From Sialis fuliginosa (lineage: Eukaryota > Arthropoda > Insecta > Megaloptera > Sialidae), in the NCBI GenBank assembly GCA_961205875.1, contig OY540809.1, positions 14,706,267 to 14,770,266 on the forward strand: a stretch of DNA of 64,000 nucleotides. Direction: 5' to 3'. Each line of letters starts with the position of its first letter. Positions within the stretch are counted from its first letter, which is position 1. The position numbers and the translations under genes are program-made. The notes beneath the pieces are model-generated. The model made no database searches, was not told where the DNA came from, and saw only the letters and a program-made list of their open reading frames with translations. Shown one piece after another: positions 43,331 to 54,735 of this stretch.

Positions 43331-44511
43331 ATCGTACAGCTATGTATTTATCTTAATTCTGTATAGTAATTGAAATAAGAAGTATTTTTTTATAGATTCA
43401 AATACATTTTAATAGTCAAGATCAAAAAATATTGTATATTTATAAGGGTTTTGTTGAACATACTAATATTTTTTTTTATTTTACGTTTCTTTCCGTCTCA
43501 CCCCGTATTTTATATTTGAATTAAAGTTACCGCCTTACGCGTTTCTTTGTGTATATGTGTTTTCTTCTGATTCCAGCCGGCGGACATTTTATTGTTTATT
43601 TTTCAGATATAAATTAAGTTTAAGCAACAAGAAATGCTTCTGTTGTCTTGAAACTGCTTTTTTATTTGTTTTGTATAAAATGTTATAATATTTTGATAAG
43701 ATACTGTCACAAAGAGTTAGATATTACATTACTTCAGTGGATTTTTATGCTTACATAATTATTATTGATTCAATACGTATAATTTTGCGCAATATTAATC
43801 GAAAAATTATTTAAAAAAATAACCTGGATTCTTTGATTAAAAATAAAGAACCCATATCTATTACAATTTTTTTCTAAATTTAATAATTCTAGAGTTAAAA
43901 AATCGTGAAAATTTCTGCAAAAAATATTTAAAAAATGACCTTAAAGCCTCCAGTCAACTTAAAAACTTTTAATCAACATTAAATCCCCCGTTCCTTCCAA
44001 TTTTTGCCTAAAAGATTTTCCTCTTGCACAAAAAATTTAAATTTTTGACATTGTGTTGTCAATCTAATATTTTCGATAGATAGTATACAAAAACAAAGGA
44101 TAGAAAGACATTGATCATATCTAGAAAGCACGAATCGTTAATCCATATTTATTGAAGTAATAAAACGTATAAATAATCTGTATAAAATCCAAACTATAAC
44201 ATAGACAAATGATATTAATCAATGCAAAGTTTTGGAACGCTTTCTAAGTTGAAGTATCACGCTATAAACAATTCTATTATTTTCTCGAGGCATCTAAATG
44301 CAAATCAAGCAAATGTTTTTCTTTGTCTCGATACCGATTTTGTTTACTTTCATGAGATATCAGTGGAACTTGTTTCAAAGCAATTTTGTCAACTATGCAT
44401 TACAATTGTTATAAAAACAATCGCAGATCGATAATTCAAATTGGTAAAAAATAACTTCACTTTCTCATACAAAGTGAAACTATTGTAATTTAAAAAAAAT
44501 AGGTTACCCCA
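43331..44511. other. No recognisable feature
   Basis: AT-rich. TTGTTTATTTTTCAG at about 43604 is acceptor-like, but no exon follows clearly. A 70-codon frame at 44222-44434 is unrecognised. Confidence 0.4.
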
Positions 44512-44590
44512 AGGTTAGTAAATACACAGGTTGCCTTAGTAGCTGTAAACCAATCAGCTTGGGTACCTCAGATGACGTATTTTCCCCTTC
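44512..44590 (+). repeat. One-ended relative of the 16869 MITE
   Basis: CAAGGTTAGTAAATACACAG, GTTGCCTTAGTAGCTGTA, AACCAATCAGC and GATGACGTATT match the terminal block of 16869-17339. The matching opposite end was not found downstream. Confidence 0.55.
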
Positions 44591-45525
44591 TCGCGCCGAG
44601 ATAAAGGCTATATTCTATGATTCAGCACATCATTCCCCCTCTCAATATACTGAAGCTACCTTGTACTTTACATATCTTGAGGTTACTTGGCACTCGATCC
44701 TTGCAACCTTGAATTTTTTTGGCCAAAATTATTTAAAAAATACAATTAATAATCCGATTCATTCATTGCTTATTAATTTATTTGAAATCTGATGCAGCAA
44801 ATTGGAAGCCGTTGAATTCGAAACTGAAGTCAGAATTTAAAAAAAAATCAAAATGGTGGACTCAAAAAATTCTTGAAAATAAAAAAAATACCAAAAATCG
44901 TTTGTGGGTTCTGGTTATACATGGTAAATTTAGTTAAATTTTACATAGGTGGTGCAAATTATATACTTTAAACTGCTATCATAACAAACGTAAGAATAAA
45001 TCTGCAGAATTAAGCCCAAAATGTTTTTTTTTTAAATAAATTAAAAAAAAATCTAAAAACTTACATTTATTTTTTCAAAAAATATAATATGATCATTTAT
45101 TTCCACCTTATTTTAATTCCTAATTTAATATGAAGGGTTAATGAAATAAAAAAAGTATACGATTCTAGATATCGTTTTGAAAAATCATGTTGGGTTTAAT
45201 TCTCCAGATTTATTTTTGAGTTTTGTTGTAGCAGTAATTTAAACTATGCACCATCTATGTAAAATTTTGTTATTTTATACAGGTGTCCGTTAAAAAATTG
45301 TAAACTTTCATGTCAGATTATTTTCACTCTATATTTGTAAATTATTTTCAGTAAAAACAAAAATCAAGTATATTTTCTTTGTTAACAAGTTTATAAAACG
45401 ACAACTTCGACCTCCACTACCCCAAGAACTAGATGTACTTTACAACACTGCAACAAAAAGCAATATTAAATCTATAATTCATATCGACAAATTTAACTTT
45501 ATTTTTCTCTTAGTATTCCTTATAT
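44591..45525. other. Unassigned; solitary mariner-type end at 45277
   Basis: TATACAGGTGTCCGTTAAAA near 45277 resembles a MITE terminus without a partner. A 77-codon frame at 44559-44792 starts at TTG and is unrecognised. The rest is AT-rich. Confidence 0.35.
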
Positions 45526-45620
45526 AACTCAATGCGCCAAGCAATGGTTGTCCTGGAAACTTTAGTAATTTAACAAGTCGTGATAACTTATTTATCCGAT
45601 TCTCTTACTGCATTTTGATA

Positions 45621-45914
45621 ATGGGCTTTCTCGTGTTCAGGCATAAAGCCGGATTTGGCCTACCAAATCTCATGGCTTTCTCAGATTTAAATGACTCAAT
45701 TTATGATTCGGCTATGTAGCTAATTCATTCACTTTTGCTGAAGAGAGAACTGCACATTTTTCATGATAAATTCGCTTGGGATTCTTTGATATTACCTTTT
45801 GGGTACCAAGGAAGTAGGGTGATAACCAATTTTATAGATTTTAGTTTGGATAACAAAGGAGGTGGCCAGTATCTCGCCTATTACTCATGCGTTAAAACGA
45901 AGTTTCATGAATAA
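45621..45914 (+). pseudogene. Interrupted open frame, 98 codons with one stop; unrecognised
   Basis: From ATG at 45621 the frame is open for 32 codons, meets TAG (45717-45719), then stays open for 64 more codons to TAA (45912-45914). Upstream it is also open back to about 45527 without an ATG. The segment is less AT-rich than its surroundings and carries no repeat signature. Residues after the stop include KFAWDSLILPFGYQGSRV. I do not recognise a family. It may be a decayed coding fragment or chance. Confidence 0.2.
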
Positions 45915-47142
45915 AAATATTTTCAGTGTTATTGTATCATATTATTGAGGATATGTTCTTTATGAACATACAACATTTATGTTATTAAAAAAACAATATA
46001 TGATATAAATAGCACGTCAAAAAGAGCGCGTTTGCGGTTTGTACGCATTTTTTTTACATTTTTTAACTGTTTTGTATTATATTACATAGAAGGTAAAAAT
46101 GCATAAAAATTGTAAACACGTTCTTTTTCACGTGCTATTTATATCATTTATTATTTTATTAATACTCGTAACATACATTTTCTATGTATATATACTCACC
46201 TCATTCATATTATTATTAATATTTATTTTAAAATTCATAATTTCATTAATAGACACAGAAGGATATAGGACTAATGTTATCACTGCGCTCCGCAAAAATA
46301 TGCTCCGTAAAGTCAATGGAGTATCATTCTTATTTTAAATATTATAAATTTTAACAGATGTTTCTATATTGATATTTGCTCGTTTTTGTTAAAAGTTTCG
46401 TAAAATGGACTAGGTAGTATCATAAAAGATTAAAAATCAGTTAAAATGACTACTAGTCCAGCCAATAAAGCAGAGAAAACGGTCAAAATGGGAAATTTTC
46501 CGGAATAGCAATTTTATGGTTGATTCTTATAGATTTTGATCCACTGAAGAAAAAAATAACGCGCCCGTGTGATGATTGTTTCGAATTCAAAGCCAACTGC
46601 TGAATGCTTTCCCAGAAACTAAAAACAAAATACGATCTATACTTTAAAACATTCGTACCACACATACTTGATTTGTTAGATTAGAATACAAACTCCGCGC
46701 TATTGTGTGTGGGAGAGACAATGTGTTTACTGGACATGGTTTGAGAGGAACCCCTTGCCCGCTGCCGTGAGCAATTACTGCCAGAGAGGTTTACGTGTTC
46801 TATCTCAAGCAATTGTTCCGACGTGATTGTCATACGATTTGTGGCCAGTTAATACCGCTTCGACTGCACTTTAATTTATCCGTACGTTTCGCGTTGTCTT
46901 GTCACATATTTGTTGTGATTGAATTAAAAGTGACCCAGATTTTTTGACGAAGAACAGTTTTTGTCTAGAATGTTAGATTTTTCCTGTACTCGCAAAAGCT
47001 TGTAGTATATATTTTTTTACAATTTTTTTCAATTTAAATTTATTGATTCTTTTAAAAGCCGGAAAAAGGATATTTTATACTAAAATCGGAAAAAGAGAGA
47101 TTGTGTCTACCTGTCTGTCTGTTTTAGCATTATTATAGTAAA
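45915..47142. other. Unassigned; GC-richer stretch 46690-46900
   Basis: AT-rich with a 79-codon hydrophobic frame at 46099-46338, which is low complexity and not recognised. The 46690-46900 part (TTGCCCGCTGCCGTGAGC, GTTCCGACGTGATTGTC, CGTACGTTTCGCGTTG) is more balanced and repeat-free. Its role is unknown. Confidence 0.35.
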
Positions 47143-47402
47143 TTAGCTATTACCCGCGTATACGTTCGCGTGGAATATAGGTTAGGTAGGAGCTGTCAGA
47201 AAATCTACTTGACATAGTCGATAAAACAGGTCGCCCGTATAAATGTCACACAACTTTTTTTATTATCTAATAAATTTTACGATATACAAAGTATGTAGGC
47301 TATGTCCTTTCTCAAAATACTGGTTATTTCCCTGCCAAAATTCATCAAGATCGGTTCAGCCGTGAAAAGGTAACAAACAGACATGCAGACAAGAAGACAG
47401 AA
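47143..47402 (-). mobile_element. Helitron-like element, minus orientation
   Basis: Minus strand: TCTGTCTTCTTGTCTGCATG, TTTTCACGGCTGAACC, GATCTTGATGAATTTTGGCA, GGGCGACCTGTTTTATCGAC and a terminus ACGCGGGTAATAGCTAA, one base from CTAG. Its hairpin (CGCGAACGTATACGCG on the minus strand) is preserved. The TC start is lost or blurred. Confidence 0.7.
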
Positions 47403-49603
47403 TCAAATAAAAAGAACGTATTGAAAATAGATGTATACGTCTATAGATATGACTGTATATTATTATATTAATAAAATTCTTAATACTTACGTCTAAAATT
47501 AATTTAAAGAAAGAGACCATATTTGATTTATTATTTTCTATAAAAAAAATCATAACGCTAAGTTATAAATATATGAACGTCTAGATACATATTTCTTTGA
47601 AGAAAACAGTAATTTCTTGTGTATTATTACACTGATGCGGTAACAATGGTCACATACCACTATTATATAAATTCTCAAGTTTCCAGTTATAATAAAATTT
47701 GTTTCGTTCTATTTTTGGGAATGAATTTTGCATTTTGTTCTATCCTAGTTTCTGTTATACAAGTTTTACAGTAGTTCTATTTAAAAGCAAAGCGTTTATT
47801 TCTAAAAGTTTTTCGTCGAGAAAGATTCATATATAGTGAATTTTAGTAACAAACACTGACATAGTTTTTAAAATTTGTTTGTTTTGAATAAAAAAAGTAA
47901 AAAAGAACATTGCACAATCCCAAATAATTTAGGTTAACTGGCAGAAAAACTAGATACAGTTAGTGGGCTAAAGACCTTTATACATCACTCAATTTTACAT
48001 CCAATCTGCAGGCGTCGGAGCAATTATTATATAAAAAGCACTACAGTACCCAATTTACCCCCACTCTATCTCCCGACAAATCGGCCCTACAGACTGTGGT
48101 GTATAGAGGCCTTAAATCCAAGTCAGACCTGCATGTATTTATTTGATACCCCCCTCTATTACTCACTCACTATCATTTACCCCCCCCCCCTTCTCGAATG
48201 AGCGTCAAAAACATAAAACATTGTATTTTTATAACTATAAAAGGTACAATAGGCTGTGACAGTCAGACTGGCACATTTTTTTGATTTAGATACGAAACAC
48301 TAAAAAGAAAATTAAATGTGTCTATGAGATTTAACGCCATCACTGTAGGATTAAATTTTCCAGTTGATTAGTGAAGGACTTCTCTAAAAAAATATTTCAT
48401 CAGCGAAATATTCTGTTATCTACAAAAAATACTGACCATTTCAATGTAAACATCTATTTTACAAATTCAATTTCACGCAATTTGAAATTCTAGCACTACA
48501 AAAACTGATTAGATAGTGCAATTTGTTATAAACCAATACAAAAAAATGTACAGACATGTAGAAAAAATCAATGCAAAAACCTCTTATCTAGTATTACCAT
48601 GCGTAAAAACTATTTGGGAAAGGGTGTGATATTTTTTGTATCGATATGAAGCGATCTATTATAGAGTAGAAGACAGCTTACGATGATGACGGCAAAGGAT
48701 ATGTTACGTACAAGCACAACACATTTTACATAACATGTGGGGATCTGGGGTTCAAAGGGTGTACAAGGATTGCCAATTGTTTGAAAGAATTTAAATTTTA
48801 CCCACCTCCTGAATATTTTATCTTATATTATTTATCTTATTTTTCTTCTATAAATACATTGACTGACTGAGATAAATTCAAAAACTACTGAACCGATTTA
48901 AATGCGGTTTTTACAATATCAAAAAATTGTCAAGTGCGAGTCGAGTCTCACGTATTAGTGTCCCGTCCCGTACTTTAATTTTTTTAAAGAATTTTTACGA
49001 AAGGAAGTATTTAGATAGAACAATAGGTACAATTTTGTATACAAATTTGTATATCTTTATTAAACAAAATAAAAAATTTCCATATTATTTGAAACTGCAG
49101 AAGTAAGTAGTAAAGCAAAAAAAGTGATGTGTACCTCACTCACATAAGTGCACGGTTGAAGTGAAGCTTTTTTTGTTTTCATTAACCATGTGAATTAAAT
49201 AAATAAAGTAAACGATTATTGAATTAATAAAAAAACGTTTTATTTTAACTTAAAAATTACATACCAAAAACGTAGTTTGACACCAACATAAACTGGTTTA
49301 TACATTTTTCTCTTATACATTTACTAATTTCTCTTTCATGCATAACCGACGTAAAGTGATTTGTACGCATGCGTTATTCATCCATCTTTTTCGTATACAT
49401 TACTCGAATTTTAAAATCTGTTGAGGTCATTTAAATTCAAAAATGTTGACTAAAATAAAGGAAGAAGCAAATTTTAATTTCGGTATGGAACATTTAAAAC
49501 GATAAAAAAACACTGACAAGTAAAAAAATAAAAAGTATAACATGATATTGCCTCTTCTAAAATGTCTGCCATTTTTTTCTATACTTTTTGAAATAAAAGT
49601 TTG
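47403..49603. other. Unassigned; eroded repeats, poly-C at 48180-48191
   Basis: A repeat piece at 48845-48990 has TTGACTGACTGAGATAAATT, CTACTGAACCGATTTAAATG, CAAGTGCGAGTCGAGTCTCA and TCCCGTAC. A weak inverted pair lies at 47970-48120. AATTTCGGTATGGAACATTT at 49478 recurs diverged at 60918. No exon is supported. Confidence 0.4.
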
Positions 49604-49731
49604 TCACGTTTTATTTTGAACACACGGTATATAAAGGAGTGAGGGGGTGATCACCATGTGACGCGTAGTTGGCGATCGGTCAGTGCAGACAGATTAGCCG
49701 CGCCAGACACCATTGTGAACACGCGGTGAGT
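49604..49731 (+). promoter_or_regulatory. Possible promoter and non-coding first exon
   Basis: TATATAAAGG at 49628-49637 is a good TATA box, and GGTCAGTGCAG holds an arthropod initiator (TCAGT, 49680-49684). The spacing is about 50 bp rather than about 30, so start sites nearer 49655 are also possible. The stretch 49682-49725 is GC-rich and ends ACGCG|GTGAGTCC, a strong 5' splice donor. TTTTATTTTGAACACACGG just before the TATA resembles the end of an insect MITE. No ATG opens a meaningful frame, so the exon would be 5' UTR or non-coding. Confidence 0.25.
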
Positions 49732-49979
49732 CCAGACGACCTCCAGTTTTGTTTATCGGTGTTACGCGACCCCGGCCTAATGGCCCACTAAACGCACAAA
49801 TTAAGATATGGGTACTTATGTTACCAAACACGATCCTCTATGCTCTTATACTCTATACATGCTCGCCATTGTCACACTGTGTCACTTATATTGGGTTATA
49901 AGTTTTCATATTAATAATACTTAAATAAAAATAACCAATCTACATTTACATAAAATCCTCTAAAAACATAATATAATTA

Positions 49980-50511
49980 CAATGCCGGATTAGCCATGTA
50001 GCAGGAGCAGCAAATGCTACGGGCCCCGCGTCAGTGGGGGCCCCGCAGTTTAGCGAAAAATATCTCTTATTGGATTTACCACCTACTGTCCAATGGTTGA
50101 TATGGGGTGTCCAAATCTACAGTAATTAATAATTTAATTGTAGGGTTTCCGATCTCGATTCGATTTTATCAAAAAATCGATTTTTTAAGCTCCGCTGTTT
50201 GATTTTTTAATCGATTTTTCTAAATTTGCCCACATTAAATTGAGAAAAGTTTGTCTGTAAAAGTGGTGCTTTATTATACACTTTAATTAAGGGATAATTT
50301 AAAAAAAAAATCAAATTTTCAAATACATAGTTATATCTCCGCGAAAGATCCAAAGCTCATTCAAAAGTTTGCACTTTCGAATTTTGGGGGGAGAGGAGTG
50401 ACACTAACGATTTAAGCCCCGGGTGTCACCCCCCTCCCCTCCTAGTGACACCATTGCCAAGGGCCTCTGTAACATTTGCTACAGGCCCCACGCTGGCTTA
50501 ATCTGACACTG
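49980..50511. mobile_element. hAT element, 532 bp, 7/8 target duplication
   Basis: The left end CAATGCCGGATTAGCCATG and right end GGCTTAATCTGACACTG are diverged inverted repeats of CAGTG(C/T)C(G/A)GATTAAGCC. The flanking octamers TATAATTA and AATAATTA match at 7 of 8. Both subterminal parts carry CAAATG(C/T)TAC and GGGCC blocks in inverted order. The interior has ATCGATTTTTT repeats and a G/C-run pair. No transposase remains. Confidence 0.85.
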
Positions 50512-50917
50512 AATAATTATACTTTTTAAACTCAAATTACAGTCTTTAAGAGACAAGCAGTAAAGGGGGGTCGTCTATTATAAAGCATGCAATTCAGTGA
50601 TTATTATTAATTGTTCAGAAACAAATTTAGTAGTTATTGAAAAAAAATAGTATTGCCCAGTTAAAAAACATGTATAGAAATATTATAGATTTTTTTTCAT
50701 CATAAATAAAATTTGATAACACCATCTTACGGGTTCCAAAACATTTTGTTGAATTATAGTCAGTTAGTCATTACACACACACATATATGTATATCTTTTA
50801 TTTCGTATGTCTTCATATCTAAAACACTGATATTTAAGAAATAATGTTATCTAATTTAAACTGTATTTATTTGCAAAAAAATGAACCCAATTACACCTTA
50901 TTTCTTTACGAATTTAG
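50512..50917. other. No recognisable feature
   Basis: AT-rich DNA between a hAT element and the twin hairpins. Nothing was identified. Confidence 0.45.
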
Positions 50918-50957
50918 GGGTGTGGTGTAGCTTTAATCTAAAGTTACACCACACCTA
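50918..50957. repeat. Short hairpin, GTGTGGTGTAGCTTTA stem
   Basis: GTGTGGTGTAGCTTTA (50920-50935), a three-base loop, then TAAAGTTACACCACAC (50939-50954) form a 16 bp stem with one G-T pair. It directly abuts the next, larger hairpin. Confidence 0.8.
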
Positions 50958-51109
50958 ATTTTCCGGAAAACGGCAACTGTAATATATTTATTTCCGGTTG
51001 TAATAAATTGTAATAAATTTTTTTTTAATGTTGAAAAAGGTTTTACAAATTAGTTACAATTTATTACAACCGGAATTAAATATATTACAGTTGCCGTCTT
51101 CCGGAAAAT
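50958..51109. mobile_element. Foldback MITE with 56 bp arms
   Basis: The arm 50958-51013 (ATTTTCCGGAAAACGGCAAC...) and its reverse complement at 51054-51109 agree at 54 of 56 positions, with a 40 bp AT-rich loop. The ends read ATTTTCCGG / CCGGAAAAT. The arms are little diverged, so insertion or repair was recent relative to other repeats here. Confidence 0.85.
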
Positions 51110-51521
51110 GTTTATAATTTACTATAATAGTCCAAATATTTTATTTAATCAACGATATAATAACTCTATAAGAAAAGTAGGTTCATATATAAATATTAAA
51201 ATTAAATTATAATCTAATTGAATACGACTATCTAAAAATAGTCACGCAAACGGCCTCTTCATTATTGTTAAATATAATAATAACGGAATTATTAGCGAAA
51301 ATACTTAAAGCATAGTTTTAGCGGTGCTGAAACTCGATCACTGCAGAAATAAGCCCGGAGCAATCCGGGACGATCCCGTTGTGCAACCGCCGAATCTAGA
51401 AGTATTCTTGCGGGATTAAAACTGATTAAACTTTATTCTGCGTCTATTGTTCAGCTTGACACAAAATAACAATTCGCGTGGTATTTATCGGATACTAATT
51501 GTATTATATGATATCTTACAA
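51110..51521. other. Unassigned; GC-richer stretch 51320-51410
   Basis: Contains GCGGTGCTGAAACTCG, AAGCCCGGAGCAATCCGGGA and CCGTTGTGCAACCGCCGAAT in an otherwise AT-rich region. No function is recognised. Confidence 0.35.
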
Positions 51522-51570
51522 CAGTGGTTCCGAAACTGTGGTCCGCGGAACCGCGTGGTTGACAGATAAA
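51522..51570 (+). repeat. Solitary hAT-type terminus
   Basis: CAGTGGTTCCGAAACTGTGG then TCCGCGGAACC is a typical hAT left end (CAGTGGTTC...). No right end or duplicated octamer was found before the next repeat, so the element is truncated. Confidence 0.5.
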
Positions 51571-51629
51571 GGCTTTTATAAATATAACTACATCCGTGGG
51601 GGAAAGGTAGGATTTAGGAACTTATACAG

Positions 51630-51990
51630 AAGTTAAAAAAAAATTTAAGAAAAAAAGCAACTTAAAAACGTAAAAATACTAAAAACTATATACTTATAAT
51701 TAAATTTAGCAGTTCTTGAAGTCGGTTTTATTATTTTCTTTCTTAAAAAGATTTACTTCAAAAACTGTTAATTTTTACTTTTCAGTATTTTAAGGATTTT
51801 TTTAAGTATTTTATTTCTCCCTTTTGAGGGGCATATCTTTGAAGTCCATACAATTTATATTAAACTACCTCAAGAGTATACTCTTTCAAACAAAATTAAA
51901 AAAAAAGTTATCTAAATCGGTGCATATTTGTCCGAACATTATAAAAAAAACACACTTTCGAATTGAGAACCTCCTCTTTTTTTAAGTCAT
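51630..51990 (-). repeat. GTTCGGGCATAACT-family repeat, reversed copy
   Basis: Minus strand: GACTTAAAAAAAGAGGAGGT, TCTCAATTCG, TTCGGACAAATATGCACCG, TTTGAAAGAGTATACTCTTG, AGGTAGTTTAATATAAATTG, GACTTCAAAGATATGC and CTCAAAAGGGAG. The palindromic tail GAAGTCGG is near 51718. Confidence 0.75.
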
Positions 51991-52502
51991 TACAATTATA
52001 CCCTTCTATGTTTTACTTTTGTTTATCTTATACGTAGACAAATATTAAAATGGATTATTCCATTAAAACATCGATTTTTTAAAATTCATCATTACCTAAT
52101 ACAATTTTTTACATTTCTAACAAAGTACAGAGATATATATATATATAAACTCATTTTCAATGAAGTGCTTATTTACAAGTATATAATCAATACTCCCTTT
52201 GTTCTAAAATGATTGTTACCAAAATTAAAATTTTTAATTAGTTAAATTACACAACACCAGGTACAATTAATTGATTTCTGTAACTCCCAACGAGGGTATA
52301 ATTGTTTGAGAACATTCTACAATGATTGTGTAAATACATAAATTGGGTTATTACTGCTTAATTGACATAGAAGCGTTTTAATTTCTTCGATTTCTTTGAA
52401 GGTGTAGTAACTACATAGTTACATACTACGGACGTTTTTATCTTTTATTAAACCTAGTAACTAGTCATTTTTTAATTAGTTTATTTTATATACATTGTAT
52501 AA
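51991..52502. other. No recognisable feature; (TA)n at 52133-52148
   Basis: AT-rich sequence with a TA microsatellite. Nothing else was identified. Confidence 0.45.
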
Positions 52503-52741
52503 ATCTATACATAGTATAAAACAAAGTCCCTTGCTGCGTCTGCCTGTGTATGATTTTCTCAGTAACTGTTGAGCGGATTTTATTCCGGTTTTCACTAGTA
52601 GACAGAGAGTTCCACGAAAAAGGTTTATGTTTATAATTTGTGAATATTTTGTGTAAATTTGATGAAATTTGAATATCTTCGCGTGCGCTGCGTAAATAGT
52701 TATTGCAGACAAACGGACCTGCTTGCTGCTTCGCCCGCGTT
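52503..52741 (+). repeat. ATAAAACAAAGTCCCTCGCC repeat, most complete copy
   Basis: ATCTATACATAGTATAAAAC, AAAGTCCCTTGCTGCGTCTG, ATTTTCTCAGTAACTGTTG, CGGATTTTATTCCGGTTTTC, GAGTTCCACGAAAAAGGTTT, then CGTAAATAGTTATTGCAGAC and GCTGCTTCGCCCGCGTTTT. The tail resembles the ACGCGGGCGAAG 3' region of Helitron-like repeats but lacks CTAG. Confidence 0.7.
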
Positions 52742-54145
52742 TTATATTTTTTTTATAGCATAATAATATTTTATGTTAAGATCGAATGAAACTAATCACA
52801 ACCCTTCATACGTGACAGGGGATGAAATATAAATTTTTTATTGGTTTTATTTTTTATTCATTATCTATTCAAAATCGTAAATATCTCGGATCTTAGCTAA
52901 AATTGCAAAAACCCACCCTCTGTCTATCCCCACTATTAGGGGTTGAATGTCAAAATTTTTATTTTATTTGAATATTATTTTGTGCGAATTTTACCTTAAT
53001 ATCGTAAACAGTTATGTAGATAAATATATCAAAGTTTTAAAAATTTAACCCTCCTTTTCCCATTATTTAGGGATTGAATTTTCAAAAATGCTATTTGTCT
53101 CTAAGTGTATTTGTGCCAAGTTTCATTCGAGTTAATACACACAAACAAAAATTTCTCATAAAAACTTTTCTACCCCCTTGCAACCCCTCAGGAGTTGAAT
53201 TTTGAGAAATACTGAAATACATGTTACATTATTTGTATAAAAGTACTTTTACTATGCAATAAATTCATTTAGATCATACATTTATCTATCAATAAATCAA
53301 AACTAAATATAGTAACTCAGCAGAATCGCTATCGAACTTGACAAGTATAAGCAACAGGTTTTAAAACAGAGCATCGCGCGGCCCATGCGGTCGCATAGCT
53401 CCGCACCACATTACATACATTTCCGCAACCGCCGTTCGACCGATACTCGCGCAACTATCTCACTCATCCCCCCCCCTCCAACCCTCCGCCCGACGCGCGC
53501 GAGGAAAGGGTTAAAACCCACTGCCTAGGATTAAGAAACTCGTATGATCCCAATCAATTAATCGTACGATTGTTACAGTTTATTTGACTCAATTGATTTT
53601 ATTTAATTGTATATACATTATATATTTACTAACTGTTGTACTCGATGTCGGAATGTCACCAGGAATATTAAGATTGCTATACCAAATAATAAAGTACATA
53701 TTGTTGAATTATTTTTGCAACTTTTCTTTATGTAATTTTTTGCCCTTTTTTTACCCATATAGAATATGTTCACACCACGAAAAATCGAATTATAAGATTG
53801 ATAAATATGATTTAAATCAAAAATTAGTTATTTTGGTGTAATTAAATATTTATTTCAATCACAAGTTATTGTATTGTATTAAATTAAATTAATATTTTTT
53901 TTTAATACTAACTAGCTGATAGGCCTGAAGTTTAAAAATATAAATAGTCACTGCTCAGCGGTTTTGAGCAATAGCGAGATTATATATACCTTATAGCGCT
54001 TGTGAGATTTCAGTGAACACGTTGGTGCAGGTTTCATGAAAATCGGTCTAGTAGTTATCGAAATTACTTTGGTCAAACACATAGATACGCAAACTTTCTC
54101 TCTTTTTATACATATGTATTATGTAGTATATAGGTATGTATATTA
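52742..54145. other. Unassigned; repeat scraps and CpG-rich island 53365-53520
   Basis: CTTCATACGTGACAGGGGAT (52804) and AAATCGTAAATATCTCGGAT (52869) are shuffled pieces of the 37239 element. The island 53365-53520 has GCATCGCGCGGCCCATGCGG, TCGCATAGCTCCGC, AACCGCCGTTCGACCGATAC and CCGACGCGCGCGAGG with poly-C. It is the most CpG-dense part of the window and a candidate regulatory element. A GAGATTTCAGTGAACACG repeat lies at 54000-54110. Confidence 0.35.
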
Positions 54146-54733
54146 GAGTTGTTTTTTTATTTATTTTTTTATTTTTTGGTTTGTTAAAACAAGCTTTGGA
54201 TCAAAAGTTAACTGTCCCAAAATTTCAGACTCGAAGATCAAACCTGTGAACGGCGCTAACCGAGTCTTTTTCCCATTTTAAAATTACTTTTTTACTTATG
54301 CTTGAATAGTTCGCGTTGAAAAATTTATTTATTCTAATTTCTCACACCAGCATATTAAAAAGAACTACATTTCTTACCAAAGAGATCCCAAGTGCTCAAT
54401 TCATGGATCCAGTATTTTTAAAGATATGTTCGTTTAAACATTATCATAAAGAGTAAAATCCAATTTTTGATAGTCTTTAAACAAACATATCTTAAAAATT
54501 ACTAGATTTATGAATTGAGCACTTAATTCTCTACAAAATATTGCTTTGAGAAATTTAAAAAAAAAATTTTTTTCAACGAGCTATTCACGCTTAAGTATAA
54601 AAATAATTTTTCCCATGTTAATCAAATGGGAAAAATACTCGGTTTGCGCCGTTCACAGGTTTAATCTACGAATCTAAAATTTTAGACAGTTAACTTTTGA
54701 TCCAAAGCTAAAACATAATAATAAAAAACACCC
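54146..54733. mobile_element. Giant foldback element, 588 bp, TA flanks
   Basis: Almost the whole unit is an imperfect palindrome centred near 54455. Mirror blocks include GCTTTGGATCAAAAGTTAAC, AACCTGTGAACGGCGC, GAATAG(T/C)TCG, AAGTGCTCAATTCAT and AGATATGTT(C/T)GTTTAAA. The ends GAGTTGTTTTTT / AAAAAACACCC are flanked by TA on both sides (54144-54145 and 54734-54735), suggesting mariner-type insertion. No coding capacity. Confidence 0.8.
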
Positions 54734-54735
54734 TA

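Noticed and set aside
46180-46215. Minus-strand donor GAG|GTGAGTAT as part of a recursive site
   Set aside because: The sequence before it on that strand is A/T mixed without a pyrimidine tract, so there is no acceptor partner.
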